64,000 nucleotides of DNA from Salvelinus alpinus (Eukaryota; Chordata; Actinopteri; Salmoniformes; Salmonidae), in the NCBI RefSeq assembly GCF_045679555.1, contig NC_092094.1, positions 14,390,612-14,454,611 of the forward strand, read 5' to 3'. The notes beneath the pieces were generated by a model. That model saw only the letters and a list, made by a program, of their open reading frames with translations. It was not told where the DNA came from and did no database searches. A program made the translations under genes and the position numbers. This document shows positions 13,036-23,726 of the stretch, in pieces; the first letter of the stretch is position 1; every line of letters begins with the position of its first letter.

Positions 13036-14889
13036 TTAAAACCTGATGAGGCCCAGAGGGCGCTGTTTTCGCTTTGGGGGAAAATATTACCCAATTTAAA
13101 CGGCCTCGTACTCAATTCTTGCTCGTACAATATGCATATTATTATTACTATTGGATAGAAAACACTCTCTAGTTTCTAAAACCGTTTGAATTTTGTCTGT
13201 GGGTAAAACACAACTCATTTGGCAGCATTTCTGACCAGGAAGTGGAAAGTCTGAAATCGATGCTGTGTTCAAGGGCCTGCCTATAAATGGGCATGATACG
13301 TATGACTATACGTGCACGTCATACACCTTCCCCTAGATGTCAAGAAGAAGTGAGAGAAGAAATTTGTTGATTATCTCGGTCTGAGGTGGAATAAACCCTC
13401 TTGGAACGACGTGTACGCCATTTTCTGTTTTCTGCAAGGCGCGTGGAGGGACCTGTTATTGCCTACTGGAAAGCTGTCGTTATGGGCGAATACTATCTCC
13501 GGCTTTAATTTTATTTGATACATGTCACAATATCATCGTAAAGTATGTTTTTTCAATATAGTTTTATTAGAATATTGAAATTTATTCGGGACGTTAGGCG
13601 TGTTGCGTTGTTTGCGTTTGTTCACGAAGGAGAGCTTAGCACCACTTGGCCAGTGTGCTTGCTAATTCAAGAGGGAAAAACAACGTTCTGAATCCAAACA
13701 AAGACGATTCTGGACAAAGGACCCCTTGTACAACATTCTGATGGAAGATCAGCAAAAGTAGGAACCATTTTGTGATGCTATTTCATATATCTGTCGAACT
13801 GTGTACTAGTAGCTTTGCGCTCAGGTTTTGGTTATTCCCTTACCATAACTAAGTCTTATGTCGTAATGAAGATATTTTTAGAATTCTAACACTGCGATTG
13901 CATTAAGAACTAATGGATCTATCGTTTCCTATACAACATGTATTTTTTTGTAATGTTTATGAATAGCTATTTGGTCAGAATAGGTGAGAGTCTAATAGAA
14001 ATATCCGCACATTCTGGGAAAAATATGCTACGTTAGCACATTGTATAACCACGGATTTCAGCTCTAAATATGCACATTTTCGAACAAAACATAAGTGTAT
14101 GTATAACCTGATGTTATAGGACTGTCATCTGAGGAAGGTTTATGAAGGTTAGTGAAATTTAATATCTTTTGCTGGTTTATTCGCTAACGCTAACGTGCCT
14201 ATTGCTATCGCTAACGTGCCTTGATGAATGAATGCGGTATTGTGGTAGGCTATTGTAGTAAGCTAATATAATGCTATATTGTGTTTTCGCTGTAAAACAC
14301 TTAAAAAATCGGAAATATTGGCTGGATTCACAAGATGTTTGTCTTTAATTTGCTGTACACCATCGATTTTTCAGAAAAGTTTTATGATGAGTATTTAGGT
14401 AATTCACGTTGGTCTCTATAATTACTCTGGCTGCTTCAGTGCTATTTTTGACGGTAGCTGTGATGGTAGCTGCAATGTAAAACTGATTTATACCTCAAAT
14501 ATGCAATTTTTTTGAACAGAACATAGATTTATTGAATAACATGTTATAAGACTGTCATCTGATGAAGTTGTTTCTTGGTTAGTTTGGTTGGTTCTAGGTT
14601 AGTTTGGTTGGTTTTGTGCATGCTACCTGTGCAGTGAAAAATGTCTGTGCTTTTTTCTATTTGGAGGTGAGCTAACATAAATATACGTGGTGTTTTCCCT
14701 GTAAAACATTTTAAAAATCGGACATGTTGGCTGGATTCACAAGATGTGTATGTTTCATTAGCTGTATTGGACTTGTTAATGTGTGAAAGTTAAATATTTC
14801 AACAAAAAAAAAATGAATTTCGCGCTCTGCCTTTTCAGTGGAATGTGGAAGGAGTTCCGCTAGCGGAACGCCGGGGCTGTAAAGGTTAA
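13036..14889 (+). mobile_element. TTAA-bounded non-coding repeat, about 1.85 kb
   Basis: AT-rich sequence bounded by TTAA at 13036-13039 and 14886-14889. The ends are loosely inverted: left TTAAAACCTGATGAGGCCC, right strand TTAACCTTTACAGCCCCGG. The interior has no ORF above chance but contains diverged internal duplications, for example ggctggattcacaagatgtt at about 14321 and ggctggattcacaagatgtg at 14730. A related copy lies inverted at 7906-8700. TTAA flanks would fit a piggyBac-like TSD, but the terminal similarity is weak. Confidence 0.5.
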
Positions 14890-15451
14890 CTACCAACCAC
14901 CCTCATCCTGCACCCTCACCCCCTCCAGAGCCCTGTATGGCTTGTCATGTCACAACAGAGGTGCCGTCTGTGAGAGCAAGGGTGAAAGGTCAGGTTGCCA
15001 GTCCCCATCCCCATACGCATACCCTTCTATATATAGAGAGGTAGTTTCCTGTGCCCTGTAATGCGGGGCATTAAATCAGTAAAGGCCAGCGGACAGGAAG
15101 AGCCAGCATGAGGCCCAGAGAGCCTGGCGTACCACACATTCCCCCTAGCTGTCAATCATCAGACCAACCCATCATGACATCAGAGTAATACTAACTATAG
15201 TATAGTCACTCTAGTATGGTGTCACCACTATATTCTCTCTGGTACGCTGTTGAATACAGTATTATTGAGAAATTATTTGAATGTGCTTAGTTTGGGATGG
15301 TGTGGAGTAAAAACATTTGTGTAAAGCTCTTTAATATTCTTAAACCATTATGTTTTTGTAGTTTCACATTTCAGTGATCTTGGAAATGCATTGTTTAAAG
15401 ATTCAGATCATAGCACATGGAAATCCTAGGTCCACCATCTTAAAATAATTG
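14890..15451. other. No recognisable gene
   Basis: Unique-looking sequence up to the LTR element. The element's left TSD, GCTAA, is at 15452-15456. Confidence 0.5.
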
Positions 15452-15456
15452 GCTAA

Positions 15457-15840
15457 TGTCACGTTCTGACCATAGTTCTTTTGTATTTTCTTTGTTTTAG
15501 TGTGGTCAGGGCGTGAGTTGGGTGGGTAATCTATGTTTTCTATTTCTGTGTTGGTTTTCTGTGTTTGGCCTGATAGGCAGCTGTCAATCATTGTCTCTGA
15601 TTGGGAACCATATTTAGGTAGCCTGTGTTCTATTGTGTTTTGTGGGTGGTTGTCTTCAGTCTTTGTGTGTCTGCACCAGATAGAACTGTTTCGGTTTTCA
15701 CTTTTGTTGTTTTGTATTTTGAAGTGTTCTGTTTTTTGATTTTTATTAAATTAAGATGAACACTAACCATGCTGCGCTTTGGTCCTCCGATCCTTCAAAC
15801 TTCTCCTCCTCAGACGAGGAGGAAGACGACAGCCGTTACA
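15457..15840 (+). repeat. 5' LTR
   Basis: TG...CA-bounded LTR with an ATTAAA signal at about 15746-15751. It carries the start codon of the internal ORF at 15756. Relative to the 3' LTR it lacks 15 bp (tggttctcaatcag and one adjacent base) near 15576. Confidence 0.92.
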
Positions 15841-17615
15841 GAACCACCCACCAAAAAAGGACCAAGCAGCGTGGTAATGGGCAGCAGCAGGAGAACCAGC
15901 GATATCTGGAGAAATGGACTTGGGAGGAGATTCTCGACGGCAAGGGACCCTGGGCACAGGCTGGTGAGTATCGCCGCCCCAAAGCTGAGCTGGAGGCAGC
16001 GAAAGAGGAGAGGCGGTGGTATGAGGAGGCTGCACGAAAGCGCGGCTGGAAGCCAGAGAGGCAGCCCCAAAAATGTATTGGGGGGGGGGGGGGGGGGCAC
16101 ACGGGGAGTGTGGCTAAGCCAGGTAGGAGACCTGAGCCAACTCCCCATGCTTACCGTGGAGAGAGAGCGACCGGGCAGGCACCGTGTTATGCAGAGGTGC
16201 GCACGGTGTCCCCGGTAGGCAGGCATAGCCCGGTGCGGTACATAGCAGCACCTCGTATCGGCCGGGCTAGAGTGGGCATCGAGCCAGGTGCCATGAAGCC
16301 GGCTCTACGCATCTGGTCTCCAGTGCGTCTCCGCGGGCCGGTGTACATGGCACCAGCCCTACGCATGGTGTCCCCGGTTCACCAGCACAGCCCAGTGCGG
16401 GCTATTCCACCTCGCCGCACTGGCCTGGCTACGGGGAGCATTCAGCCAGGTAGGGTTGGGCAGGCTCGGTGCTCGAGACCTGTAGTGCGCCTCCACGGTC
16501 CGGTCTATCCGGTGCCTTCTCCACACACCAGTCCGCCTGTGGCAGCCCCTCGCACCAGTCCAGTACCACCAGTGCCAACACCACGCACCAGGCTTCCTGT
16601 GCGTCTCCAGAGCCCTGTACGCCCTGTTCCTCCTCCCCGCACTCGCCCTGAGGTGCGTGTCCTCAGCCCGGTACCACCAGTGCCGGTACCACGCACCAGG
16701 CATCCAGTGCATCTCCAGGGTCCAGTACTCCCTGTTCCTGCTCCCCGCACTCGCACAGAGGTGCGTGTCCCCAGCCCGGTACCACCAGTTCCGGCACCAC
16801 GCACCAGGCCTACTGTGCGCCTCAGCAGGCCAGAGTCTTCCGTCTGTCCAGCGCCGTCTGACCTGCCCGTCTGTCCAGCGCCATCTGAGCTGCCCGTCTG
16901 TCCTGAGCCACTAGAGCCGCCCGTCTGTCCTGAGCCGCTAGAGCCGCCCGTCTGTCCTGAGCCGCTAGAGCCGCCCGTCTGTCCTGAGCCGCTAGAGCCG
17001 CCCGTCTGTCCTGAGCCGCTAGAGCTGCCCGCGAGTCAGGAGCCGCCAGAGCCGCCCGCCAGTCAGGATCCGCCAGAGCCGCCCGCCAGTCAGGAGCCGC
17101 CAGAGCCGCCCGCCAGTCAGGAGCCGCCAGAGCCGCCCGCCAGTCAGGAGCTGCCAGAGCCGCCCGCCAGTCAGGAGCCGCCAGAGCCGCCCGCCAGTCA
17201 GGAGCCGCCAGAGCTGCCCGCCAGTCAGGAGCCGCCCGCCAGTCCGGAGCCGCCCGTCAGTCCTGAGCTGCCCTTCAGTCCGGAGCTGCCCTTCAGTCCG
17301 GAGCTGCCTTTAAGTCCGGAGCTGCCTTTCAGTCCTGAGCTACCCCTCAGTCCGGAGCTGCCCCTCAGTCCGGAGCTGCCCCTCAGTCCGGAGGGTCCCC
17401 TCAGTCCGGAGGCGCCCCTCGGTCCGGAGGCGCCCCTCGGTCCGGAGGCGCTCCTCAGTCCAGTGGGGCCCTTTATTAGGGTTCCAAGGTCGGCGGCGAG
17501 GGTCGCCGCTCAAAGGACGCTAATAAAGCGGACAAAGACAATGGTGGAGAGGGGTCCACGTCCAGCGCCAGAGCCGCCACCGCGGACAGATGCCCACCCA
17601 GACCCTCCCCTATAG
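15756..17615 (+). CDS. Proline-rich ORF of LTR retrotransposon, 619 aa
   Basis: Uninterrupted ORF starting in the 5' LTR (codons 1-28 are LTR sequence) and ending about 40 bp before the 3' LTR. The first 115 residues are acidic then basic and charged (SDEEEDDSRYR, WTWEEILDGKGPWAQAGEYR, an EAAKEERRWYEEAARKRGW helix-like stretch). A Gly run at about 109-114 comes from an 18-base poly-G tract. Residues 150-350 hold repeats of the form SPVRPVPPPRTR. Residues 365-570 are tandem peptides: PVCPEPLEP, then PASQEPPEP, then LPLSPEL. There is no zinc knuckle, protease or polymerase motif. It may be a Gag-like or structural protein, or simply an open repeat. It is not a host gene: the LTRs and TSD define it as element cargo. 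I do not recognise a function. Confidence 0.6.
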   Translation: MNTNHAALWSSDPSNFSSSDEEEDDSRYRTTHQKRTKQRGNGQQQENQRYLEKWTWEEILDGKGPWAQAGEYRRPKAELEAAKEERRWYEEAARKRGWKPERQPQKCIGGGGGGHTGSVAKPGRRPEPTPHAYRGERATGQAPCYAEVRTVSPVGRHSPVRYIAAPRIGRARVGIEPGAMKPALRIWSPVRLRGPVYMAPALRMVSPVHQHSPVRAIPPRRTGLATGSIQPGRVGQARCSRPVVRLHGPVYPVPSPHTSPPVAAPRTSPVPPVPTPRTRLPVRLQSPVRPVPPPRTRPEVRVLSPVPPVPVPRTRHPVHLQGPVLPVPAPRTRTEVRVPSPVPPVPAPRTRPTVRLSRPESSVCPAPSDLPVCPAPSELPVCPEPLEPPVCPEPLEPPVCPEPLEPPVCPEPLEPPVCPEPLELPASQEPPEPPASQDPPEPPASQEPPEPPASQEPPEPPASQELPEPPASQEPPEPPASQEPPELPASQEPPASPEPPVSPELPFSPELPFSPELPLSPELPFSPELPLSPELPLSPELPLSPEGPLSPEAPLGPEAPLGPEALLSPVGPFIRVPRSAARVAAQRTLIKRTKTMVERGPRPAPEPPPRTDAHPDPPL

Positions 17616-17657
17616 GTTCAGGTTTTGCGGCCGGAGTCCGCACCTTGGGGGGGATAC

Positions 17658-18056
17658 TGTCACGTTCTGACCATAGTTCTTTTGTATTTTCTTTGTTTTA
17701 GTGTGGTCAGGGCGTGAGTTGGGTGGGTAATCTATGTTTTCTATTTCTGTGTTGGTTTTCTGTGTTTGGCCTGATATGGTTCTCAATCAGAGGCAGCTGT
17801 CAATCATTGTCTCTGATTGGGAACCATATTTAGGTAGCCTGTGTTCTATTGTGTTTTGTGGGTGGTTGTCTTCAGTCTTTGTGTGTCTGCACCAGATAGA
17901 ACTGTTTCGGTTTTCACTTTTGTTGTTTTGTATTTTGAAGTGTTCTGTTTTTTGATTTTTATTAAATTAAGATGAACACTAACCATGCTGCGCTTTGGTC
18001 CTCCGATCCTTCAAACTTCTCCTCCTCAGACGAGCAGGAAGACGACAGCCGTTACA
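17658..18056 (+). repeat. 3' LTR
   Basis: Full-length copy of the LTR. It retains an inverted repeat: the arm ATGGTTCTCAATCAGAG (about 17775-17791) pairs with CTCTGATTGGGAACCAT (about 17811-17827). The 5' LTR has lost most of the first arm. One substitution (gacgagcagg versus gacgaggagg) is the only other difference I see. Confidence 0.92.
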
Positions 18057-18089
18057 GCTAATCTACAGAGTTATATAGTTGAGCTGACT

Positions 18090-18311
18090 AAACTCAACGA
18101 TTTACCATGGAGTTGAACGCCGACTAGCATGGACGGACTGGAGCTCTGACTGATTTCAACAAAAAAAGAACATTGTTCTGTGTAATTGCGGGATATTCTT
18201 TGGGTGATGAAACAAGTACTTTTTTATAAAAACATAATATGTGACGTCAGAGCGCCAGTCCGCCCACACTAGTTGCCGCTCAACTCCATCATAAATCGTG
18301 GAGTTGAGTTT
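18090..18311. mobile_element. MITE-like inverted repeat, about 220 bp
   Basis: The left arm aaactcaacgatttaccatg then gagttgaacg (18090-18119) is mirrored by the right arm ctcaactccatcataaatcg then tggagttgagttt (18278-18311). Nothing is coded between. It lies 30 bp beyond the LTR element. Confidence 0.6.
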
Positions 18312-18651
18312 AATTAGCTACCTATAGCTATGCATAGAGAGTCCTGCTTCCTCTCCACATCACAGCATTAACACACTCCAGTATCCTATATCTGCAAATA
18401 GGTGTGTGTACGTGCGTGACACAGTCACTCCACCGACATGTCATGATTTGAAATTGTGAACTGCGGTTGGCGTTGCGTGAGAAAATGATCTCCTGCTTAG
18501 CTGTGAGGATCGTCTCTATGCTCTCCAGGTCTTGACAGGTACACACAACACCACGCCATCCAGTGCCAGGTAACATTATGTTTAGGGACTTTGTTCCCTG
18601 TGATGGGCTGCTTTGCTCAAAGGCCATCGCCTTCAGGAAGTGCCTCAGGGA

Positions 18652-18774
<123 letters not shown>

Positions 18775-19186
18775 CCCAAAAGCCCTAACCTGGGTATACC
18801 TGGAAAAACCAGTCGTTCAGTGACTCAGTCAATCATTCAGTCAGTCAGTGTAACCGGAATCACTGAGTGTACTTCTATGTACATGTTCAGTCACATGTTG
18901 GACGTTAACCAAAAGAGCATAATGTGGCAGACAGAGACATGTCATACAACTCTGGGGGTGTGACTATGTGTTAAGTGCTATTTGTATTGGACAACTGCTG
19001 CATTTGAGGGACTAGATGTCCCAACCTTTGTGGTTAAAGGACAGCCATATGTTTGTGAATGGCTCCTTCTTAGTCATCTGGCTGATAATTGTCATGAAAA
19101 CACACACACACACACACAGAGTATGTCAGATGGTTAAAGTGGAACTGGTCTAACCGAGGAGTTGGAAATACACTTACGTAAATATG

Positions 19187-19272
19187 TCACTGTGTGACCT
19201 GACCACTGTTTGAACACTGTGTGACCTGACCACTGTTTGAACACTGTGTGACCTGACCACTGTTTGAACACT
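19187..19272. repeat. 25-bp tandem repeat, about 3.4 units
   Basis: Unit tgtgacctgaccactgtttg followed by aacac, repeated with no obvious mismatch. It lies beyond the likely 3' end of the dusp6 transcript. Confidence 0.9.
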
Positions 19273-19344
19273 ATATGAAAAACTTCTACAAACTGTCGAG
19301 AAATTAAGAAAGACATTGTTAGAAGGAAGTAGACAAAATAGTAA

Positions 19345-19350
19345 TTTATT
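19345..19350 (-). terminator. dusp6: Candidate dusp6 polyadenylation signal
   Basis: AATAAA on the minus strand, about 1.45 kb past the stop codon. It gives a 3'UTR of the size expected for vertebrate DUSP6 mRNAs. An earlier AATAAA on the same strand at 20573-20578 would give a short form of about 230 nt. Confidence 0.45.
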
Positions 19351-20803
19351 AATAACTTATCATTTTTTTTTACATTCATAAGACAGGAGTGTGGCCTTGA
19401 GGAGTGGTGAGGGTTGAAACCAAGATGGCTTCTCCCACAGACAGATCTTCTCTCAGGAACGAGAGAAAGCCAAATCCACCCATCATTTTGATTATTTTCT
19501 AAAACAACAAAAAACTGCATTTCACAGAATTTCCCTGAAGAGGCAAGGCCTCCTTTTTTGTCAACATCTCCCAGACTTTGTAAGCCTTGAACACAGATAA
19601 GCATTCACTTGCATTAACCCTAATTGTTCCTCACTAAACACCAACAGAAAGTAGCCATCTTAAATTGGCTTCATTAAAGGTATTTCCACCAAACTTAACA
19701 AATTACAACTCACGTTTCTTAACATAGGCATGCACTGACAGTTTCAGTGATTTGTTGTAGAATTATTTTGCTATGGTTCAATTCAGGTAGAATTGTGATA
19801 GGAGGTGAAAGCATAGCTCGGGGAAAGCCCTTTGAGGGTTAATGCACAATAACACATCTATGTACAGAACTAAGGCATACAACCAAGGTGACTGATTTGT
19901 GTGAGGGTGGGGGCAAAAAAGGCCTGTCGGCTGAAATTACATATAAAGCAAATATGATATATATTACACATATACACAATTTTACGATTCTTGGAAAACC
20001 TACTACATTTTTTGGCATAATAAACTTAGATACTGATCAATATACCGTTGGTTTGCTTACATAAAATAAGATTTTTAAAAAGAATAATCAGTACCCACTT
20101 GTTGCAAAGGGTATATACTAGACAAGAACAAGGCTTTACTGTATTGTCTTTTATATTAAAGATATATACACTTGTATAAATGATTAAAATGACTCCACAC
20201 ATGTAAAATCGAGTTCAATATACTGTGCCGTGTAACCGGGGATGTTTCAACCCCAAACAGGCAAGTCTTCACGGAAGACAAGTAATATGCATCCCAAAGA
20301 AAGTATGTGTGCTAGCCCAAAAAACTAAAAAGTATTCATAATCATATATATGTTCAGATAGAACAATCAGATAGAACAATGTCTCTTTGGCACACCAGCC
20401 TTTCGTCGTGAAGCTAAACGTACACATGACCATCAGATCACTTAACGTCTCTTTCAAAGCATTGACAGAATTTTTTTTAGGCAGAAACCTCATCGAGTCC
20501 AATAGCAATATAGGGTTCTAGAAAGTTAATGTGCTGTCTTTCTTTCGCTTCCCCCTCTTTTCTCTTTCTTTCTTTATTTGTCCCCATTTTTGCAGCAGCT
20601 ACTTGTGGGCCCTAGGGCAGATCGACCACGTGCCCCCTTCAGAGTCCATGCTTGGCAGCTGTCACCTCAAGCCAACTGTGTCAACAACGGCATGATGTCA
20701 CCGTGTCACAACAGGTGATGGAAATAAAGTAGAGAAACATTTCAGCGTTTCAGGAGGTTTCATTACACCTCTGAGCCAGTAAGGGGGTGATGGTGGCGCT
20801 GCC
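19351..20803 (-). other. dusp6: dusp6 3' untranslated region (inferred)
   Basis: AT-rich sequence without transposon or microsatellite between the dusp6 stop codon and the AATAAA at 19345-19350, unlike the repeat-filled flanks. On the minus strand it carries a Pumilio-type TGTACATA at 19859-19866 and an ATTTA motif near 20175. Extent is inferred; no transcript evidence is available. Confidence 0.5.
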
Positions 20804-21117
20804 TCACGTGGACTCCAGAGGGTCCAGCTGGAAGACGTTGTGGTTGGTGGGGGTGGTGAAGTACAGAGGTTGTGTGGGGGTCACCACCCGGTTATCGCAG
20901 GGGCTCTTCAGGCCCAGGGTGCGCTCAAAGTCCAGGAGTTGGCCCATGAAGTTGAAGTTGGGCGAGATGTTGGACTTCTTCATCTTGACGATGTCGTAGG
21001 CGTCGTTCATGGACAGGTTGAGCTTCTGCATGAGGTAGGCTACGGTTACCGTCACGGAGCGGCTGATGCCGGCCAGACAGTGGACCAGGACGCCACATTT
21101 TTGACCGCGAGCCTCAT
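20804..21117 (-). CDS. dusp6: dusp6 exon 3, catalytic Cys and C-terminus
   Basis: 314 nt including the stop. Encodes DEARGQKCG, the active-site loop [13 protein letters not shown], the highly conserved helix [14 protein letters not shown] and the C-terminal tail. The acceptor is ttctcag|ATGAGGC. Confidence 0.97.
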
Positions 21118-23347
21118 CTGAGAAGGACAGGAACAAAGAGGAAGAACAAGTTACAGACTTTTGTCAGATATTCATAACTTGTATTTAGAGAAAACACAGC
21201 AACACAAAAACAGATATATATTCTGAAAATTAGAAATGCCTACTGTGAAGGGACTAGTGTAAGGGAAACCAGATAAAACAATGCCTGTTGTGACAAAACA
21301 ACAGTCACATTCAAGTAGTAGACTCTACACTACAGTTAATGCTGTAGTGCTAAATGCTAATCGGTTGTAGTCAACATTGACTGGACCAGTTCCACGGTTA
21401 AGCAGCAGAAGTCTGAAATGATCTTAACAGTCTCCCGCACATGTCAATCAACAAACGGCTACGGTCTGGTACTCCGCGTACTCTGCGCATAAACAGAGCC
21501 GACATTCTTTCATTTGGTCAAGAGTACCACAACTTGGAAATGTACTATTAACGCTCTATCAAGTCATTCTTCAGCTGGCCCGGTTACTTGACAATGGTGC
21601 CATTTGGGCGTGTAAACGTAGGAGTCATGAGGGCACCCCGTCAGGGCTTACAGGATGTCAACAGAGTCTGTAAATGGCTCTCTTTGTGAAAGGAAAACAT
21701 CACTGCACTGTCCTAGATTACTTTCAATGGCCGTTTCCTTCCTGTTGTGTTCAAATTACCCCCCCCCCCCTCTCCAATTTCCACACAGGCCTTTGTATTA
21801 CAATTACACAAGGCTGGGGGTAAGCTAGGCCCCGGCTGCAGACAAAAAAGCAGACAGGAAGTGTCCCATTGAAGTTTAATCATTGTAATTGGGAGCAGTT
21901 TATAGTAAGGACCATACAGCTAGAATAGTATTTCTCTGCTTGGCACAAGGGCATGAATCTTGTTCCCTCTGTAAATCTCTCCTTAACTGACTTAATAAAA
22001 AAGTACCCAAGGACACCTATAATCCATATTGCACAACAATAACTAAATAACTTCCTGGTGTTATGAAGATATCTTACTAATAAGATGCCTGTGCTGTGGG
22101 CCTGTCGCTTTCTTTCACTTGTTAGGCCAATCATTGCTATATAGGCGTAAATATACAACTACATTTATTACCCTCAATTCATTCTGTGGTGATGTAAAAT
22201 AAGTCTGCTTTATATATATATTAACCCTGCACCTTAAAATAAATTGTTGTGTGTAAAATATAATTTGAGAGCTATCAGTGTGCTTGAATAGAAGTTATTG
22301 TGCTTACCTATGAAGCCAATGGCCTCTGGGAAGAACTGTGACAGATTCTGGCTCCAGTGATCTGAGATGGGGATCTGCTTGTACTTGAATTCCCCTGCGT
22401 TCTCGAACATGTTGGGCAGGTTGGGAGTCACGTTCAGAATGTACTTGATGCCAAACTCTTCCAGAATATCCAGGTTGGTGGAATCCTTGGCGCAGCCCAG
22501 GTAGAGGTGCGGGAGGATCTCCACTGGGAAGGAGGGCTGAGGGTTGGAGAGGGGACTGCCGTCTGAGTCTGTGGCGCTGCTCGGGTCTCGGTCGATGTCG
22601 GACTCGATATCCGAGGAGTCTGAGCTTATCCGTAGCCCCCCGAGGCCGAGCACCTGGGCCGTAGGAGAAGTGCTGTTGAAAGAGCCGAACAGATTGGTCT
22701 CGCACTGGGCAGGGAACTCGGCTTGGAATTTGCTGAAACCACCTGTAAGATTAATGAAATAATAGTTTTAGACAAATCCATTGATAAAAACAGGCCTCGG
22801 CTACTCTATGTTGTGACCTAACTTACATTATCCTATGCGTTTTTTGCCTAAATGCATCCAAAATATCCCTTATTCATTATTATTCACCAAATTAGGCCTA
22901 CATTTTAGTGTGAAATGTGTGCTTCTGGAAATAATAACAAAACTCACCCTCAAGGTAAAAAGCCTTGTAGCCCTCGTCTTTCATCCTCTTCAGGAGCAAG
23001 CCCAGCACCGAGCCCCCGTTGACATTTTCGTTCCATTCCCTGCTGTACTCGTCATATAGCACAATGGTATCCGTCTTGCACCTCCGCGCAAATCTCTCCC
23101 GGTCCTCGCCGTTTGAGAGCAAGGACTTGATTGAAAGATTGCCCTTCTTCAGCCGCCGGAGCATCAGGCTCGGGATGGCCACGTTAATCGCCGTTTCGAC
23201 GTGCGAGGACTCGTATAGCTCCTGAGCTCTGCAGTCCATTACCAATAGGCAGTCTTTGCGCGTCTTGAGGTGCTCCTGCAGCCACTCCACGGTCTTGCTG
23301 ATAGCCATTACCGATTCGAACTGAACGGGCTTGAGCTTGTCAAGCAT
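20804..23347 (-). CDS. dusp6: Dual-specificity phosphatase 6 (MKP-3), complete, 3 exons
   Basis: Cytoplasmic MAP kinase phosphatase that binds ERK1/2 and removes phosphate from both Thr and Tyr of the activation loop, acting as feedback brake on FGF/RTK-ERK signalling. Exons are 22948-23347, 22308-22742 and 20804-21117 (all minus; total 1149 nt, 382 aa; human is 381). Both introns are GT-AG and phase 1 (205 and 1190 bp). An N-terminal rhodanese-like domain carries the kinase-interaction motif [10 protein letters not shown] (Arg64-Arg65). An acidic Ser-rich linker with the VLGLGGLRI export-signal-like segment follows. The catalytic domain has Asp261 in PISDHW and the signature [10 protein letters not shown] with nucleophile Cys292. 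The C-terminus ends LDPLEST, like the DUSP6 subfamily rather than DUSP7 or DUSP9. The start codon is fixed by an in-frame TAA immediately upstream. Salmonids carry genome-duplication copies; which copy this is cannot be told here. Confidence 0.97.
21118..22307 (-). other. dusp6: dusp6 intron 2 (1190 bp)
   Basis: GT-AG, phase 1 (acceptor tccttctcag). It contains a C10-type run near 21760 but no recognisable transposon, unusual in this repeat-dense window. Confidence 0.9.
22308..22742 (-). CDS. dusp6: dusp6 exon 2, linker and start of phosphatase domain
   Basis: 435 nt. Encodes the tail of the rhodanese domain ([14 protein letters not shown]), the acidic linker ([20 protein letters not shown]) with Ser-Pro sites, and the first half of the catalytic domain including general acid Asp261. 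The donor reads ATAG|GTAAGC. Confidence 0.97.
22743..22947 (-). other. dusp6: dusp6 intron 1 (205 bp)
   Basis: GTGAGT donor at 22947-22942, acceptor ...cttacag ending at 22743. Phase 1. No nested element seen. Confidence 0.93.
22948..23347 (-). CDS. dusp6: dusp6 exon 1, rhodanese/KIM domain
   Basis: Encodes residues 1-133 plus one base of codon 134. The region [19 protein letters not shown] is the rhodanese-like fold core. The RRLKK cluster docks ERK. The donor reads CTTGAGG|GTGAGT. The Kozak context is poor (T at -3), and TAA directly precedes the ATG. Confidence 0.97.
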
Positions 23348-23726
23348 TTAGCAACAAAAAACAATTGTCACTTCACTGCAGAAAAATGATGTGCTTGGTC
23401 CCTTTAGGCTACCGCAAAAAAACGTTCACAACAGAACGTTATGAGGACAGGATCATTGAAGAAATGGCAACGCAGACTGATCGAGATCAAATATATTCTG
23501 GAATAATTTAAGAAATTAAAAAGGATAGATTGTATTTCTCACGACCTTGGCTGTTTTGTAGGCCTAGTTTGAAACGAAATCAACAAAACAAGATTGTTTC
23601 TTAAATATCCGACTGTAGATTGCCTATAGGCCTACACTAGCAGTAACACTCATTCATGCAGCTGCGTGAAGAATGTCCCATGTATTTATCAATGACTCAC
23701 TGGCTAGCACTGACGTTGTCTTCGTG

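Larger units (their letters stand above)
15457..18056 (+). mobile_element. LTR retrotransposon, non-autonomous, 5-bp TSD
   Basis: A 2600-bp element with direct terminal repeats of 384 bp (15457-15840) and 399 bp (17658-18056). Each begins TGTCACG and ends TTACA. It is flanked by the 5-bp duplication GCTAA (15452-15456 and 18057-18061). A G-run purine tract (cttgggggggatac) precedes the 3' LTR. The interior carries one long proline-rich ORF and no visible protease, reverse transcriptase, RNase H or integrase, so any mobility would need enzymes from a related element. A primer-binding site beginning TGG is not evident after the 5' LTR. The LTRs differ by one substitution and one 15-bp indel, which implies a recent insertion. 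Confidence 0.92.

Noticed and set aside
15841-15870. tRNA primer-binding site next to the 5' LTR
   Set aside because: Sequence after the LTR (gaaccacccaccaaaaaagg) does not begin with TGG and matches no tRNA 3' end that I recognise.
15756-17615. Host proline-rich protein gene
   Set aside because: The frame starts in one LTR and the unit is closed by a second LTR and a 5-bp TSD, so it is retrotransposon cargo.
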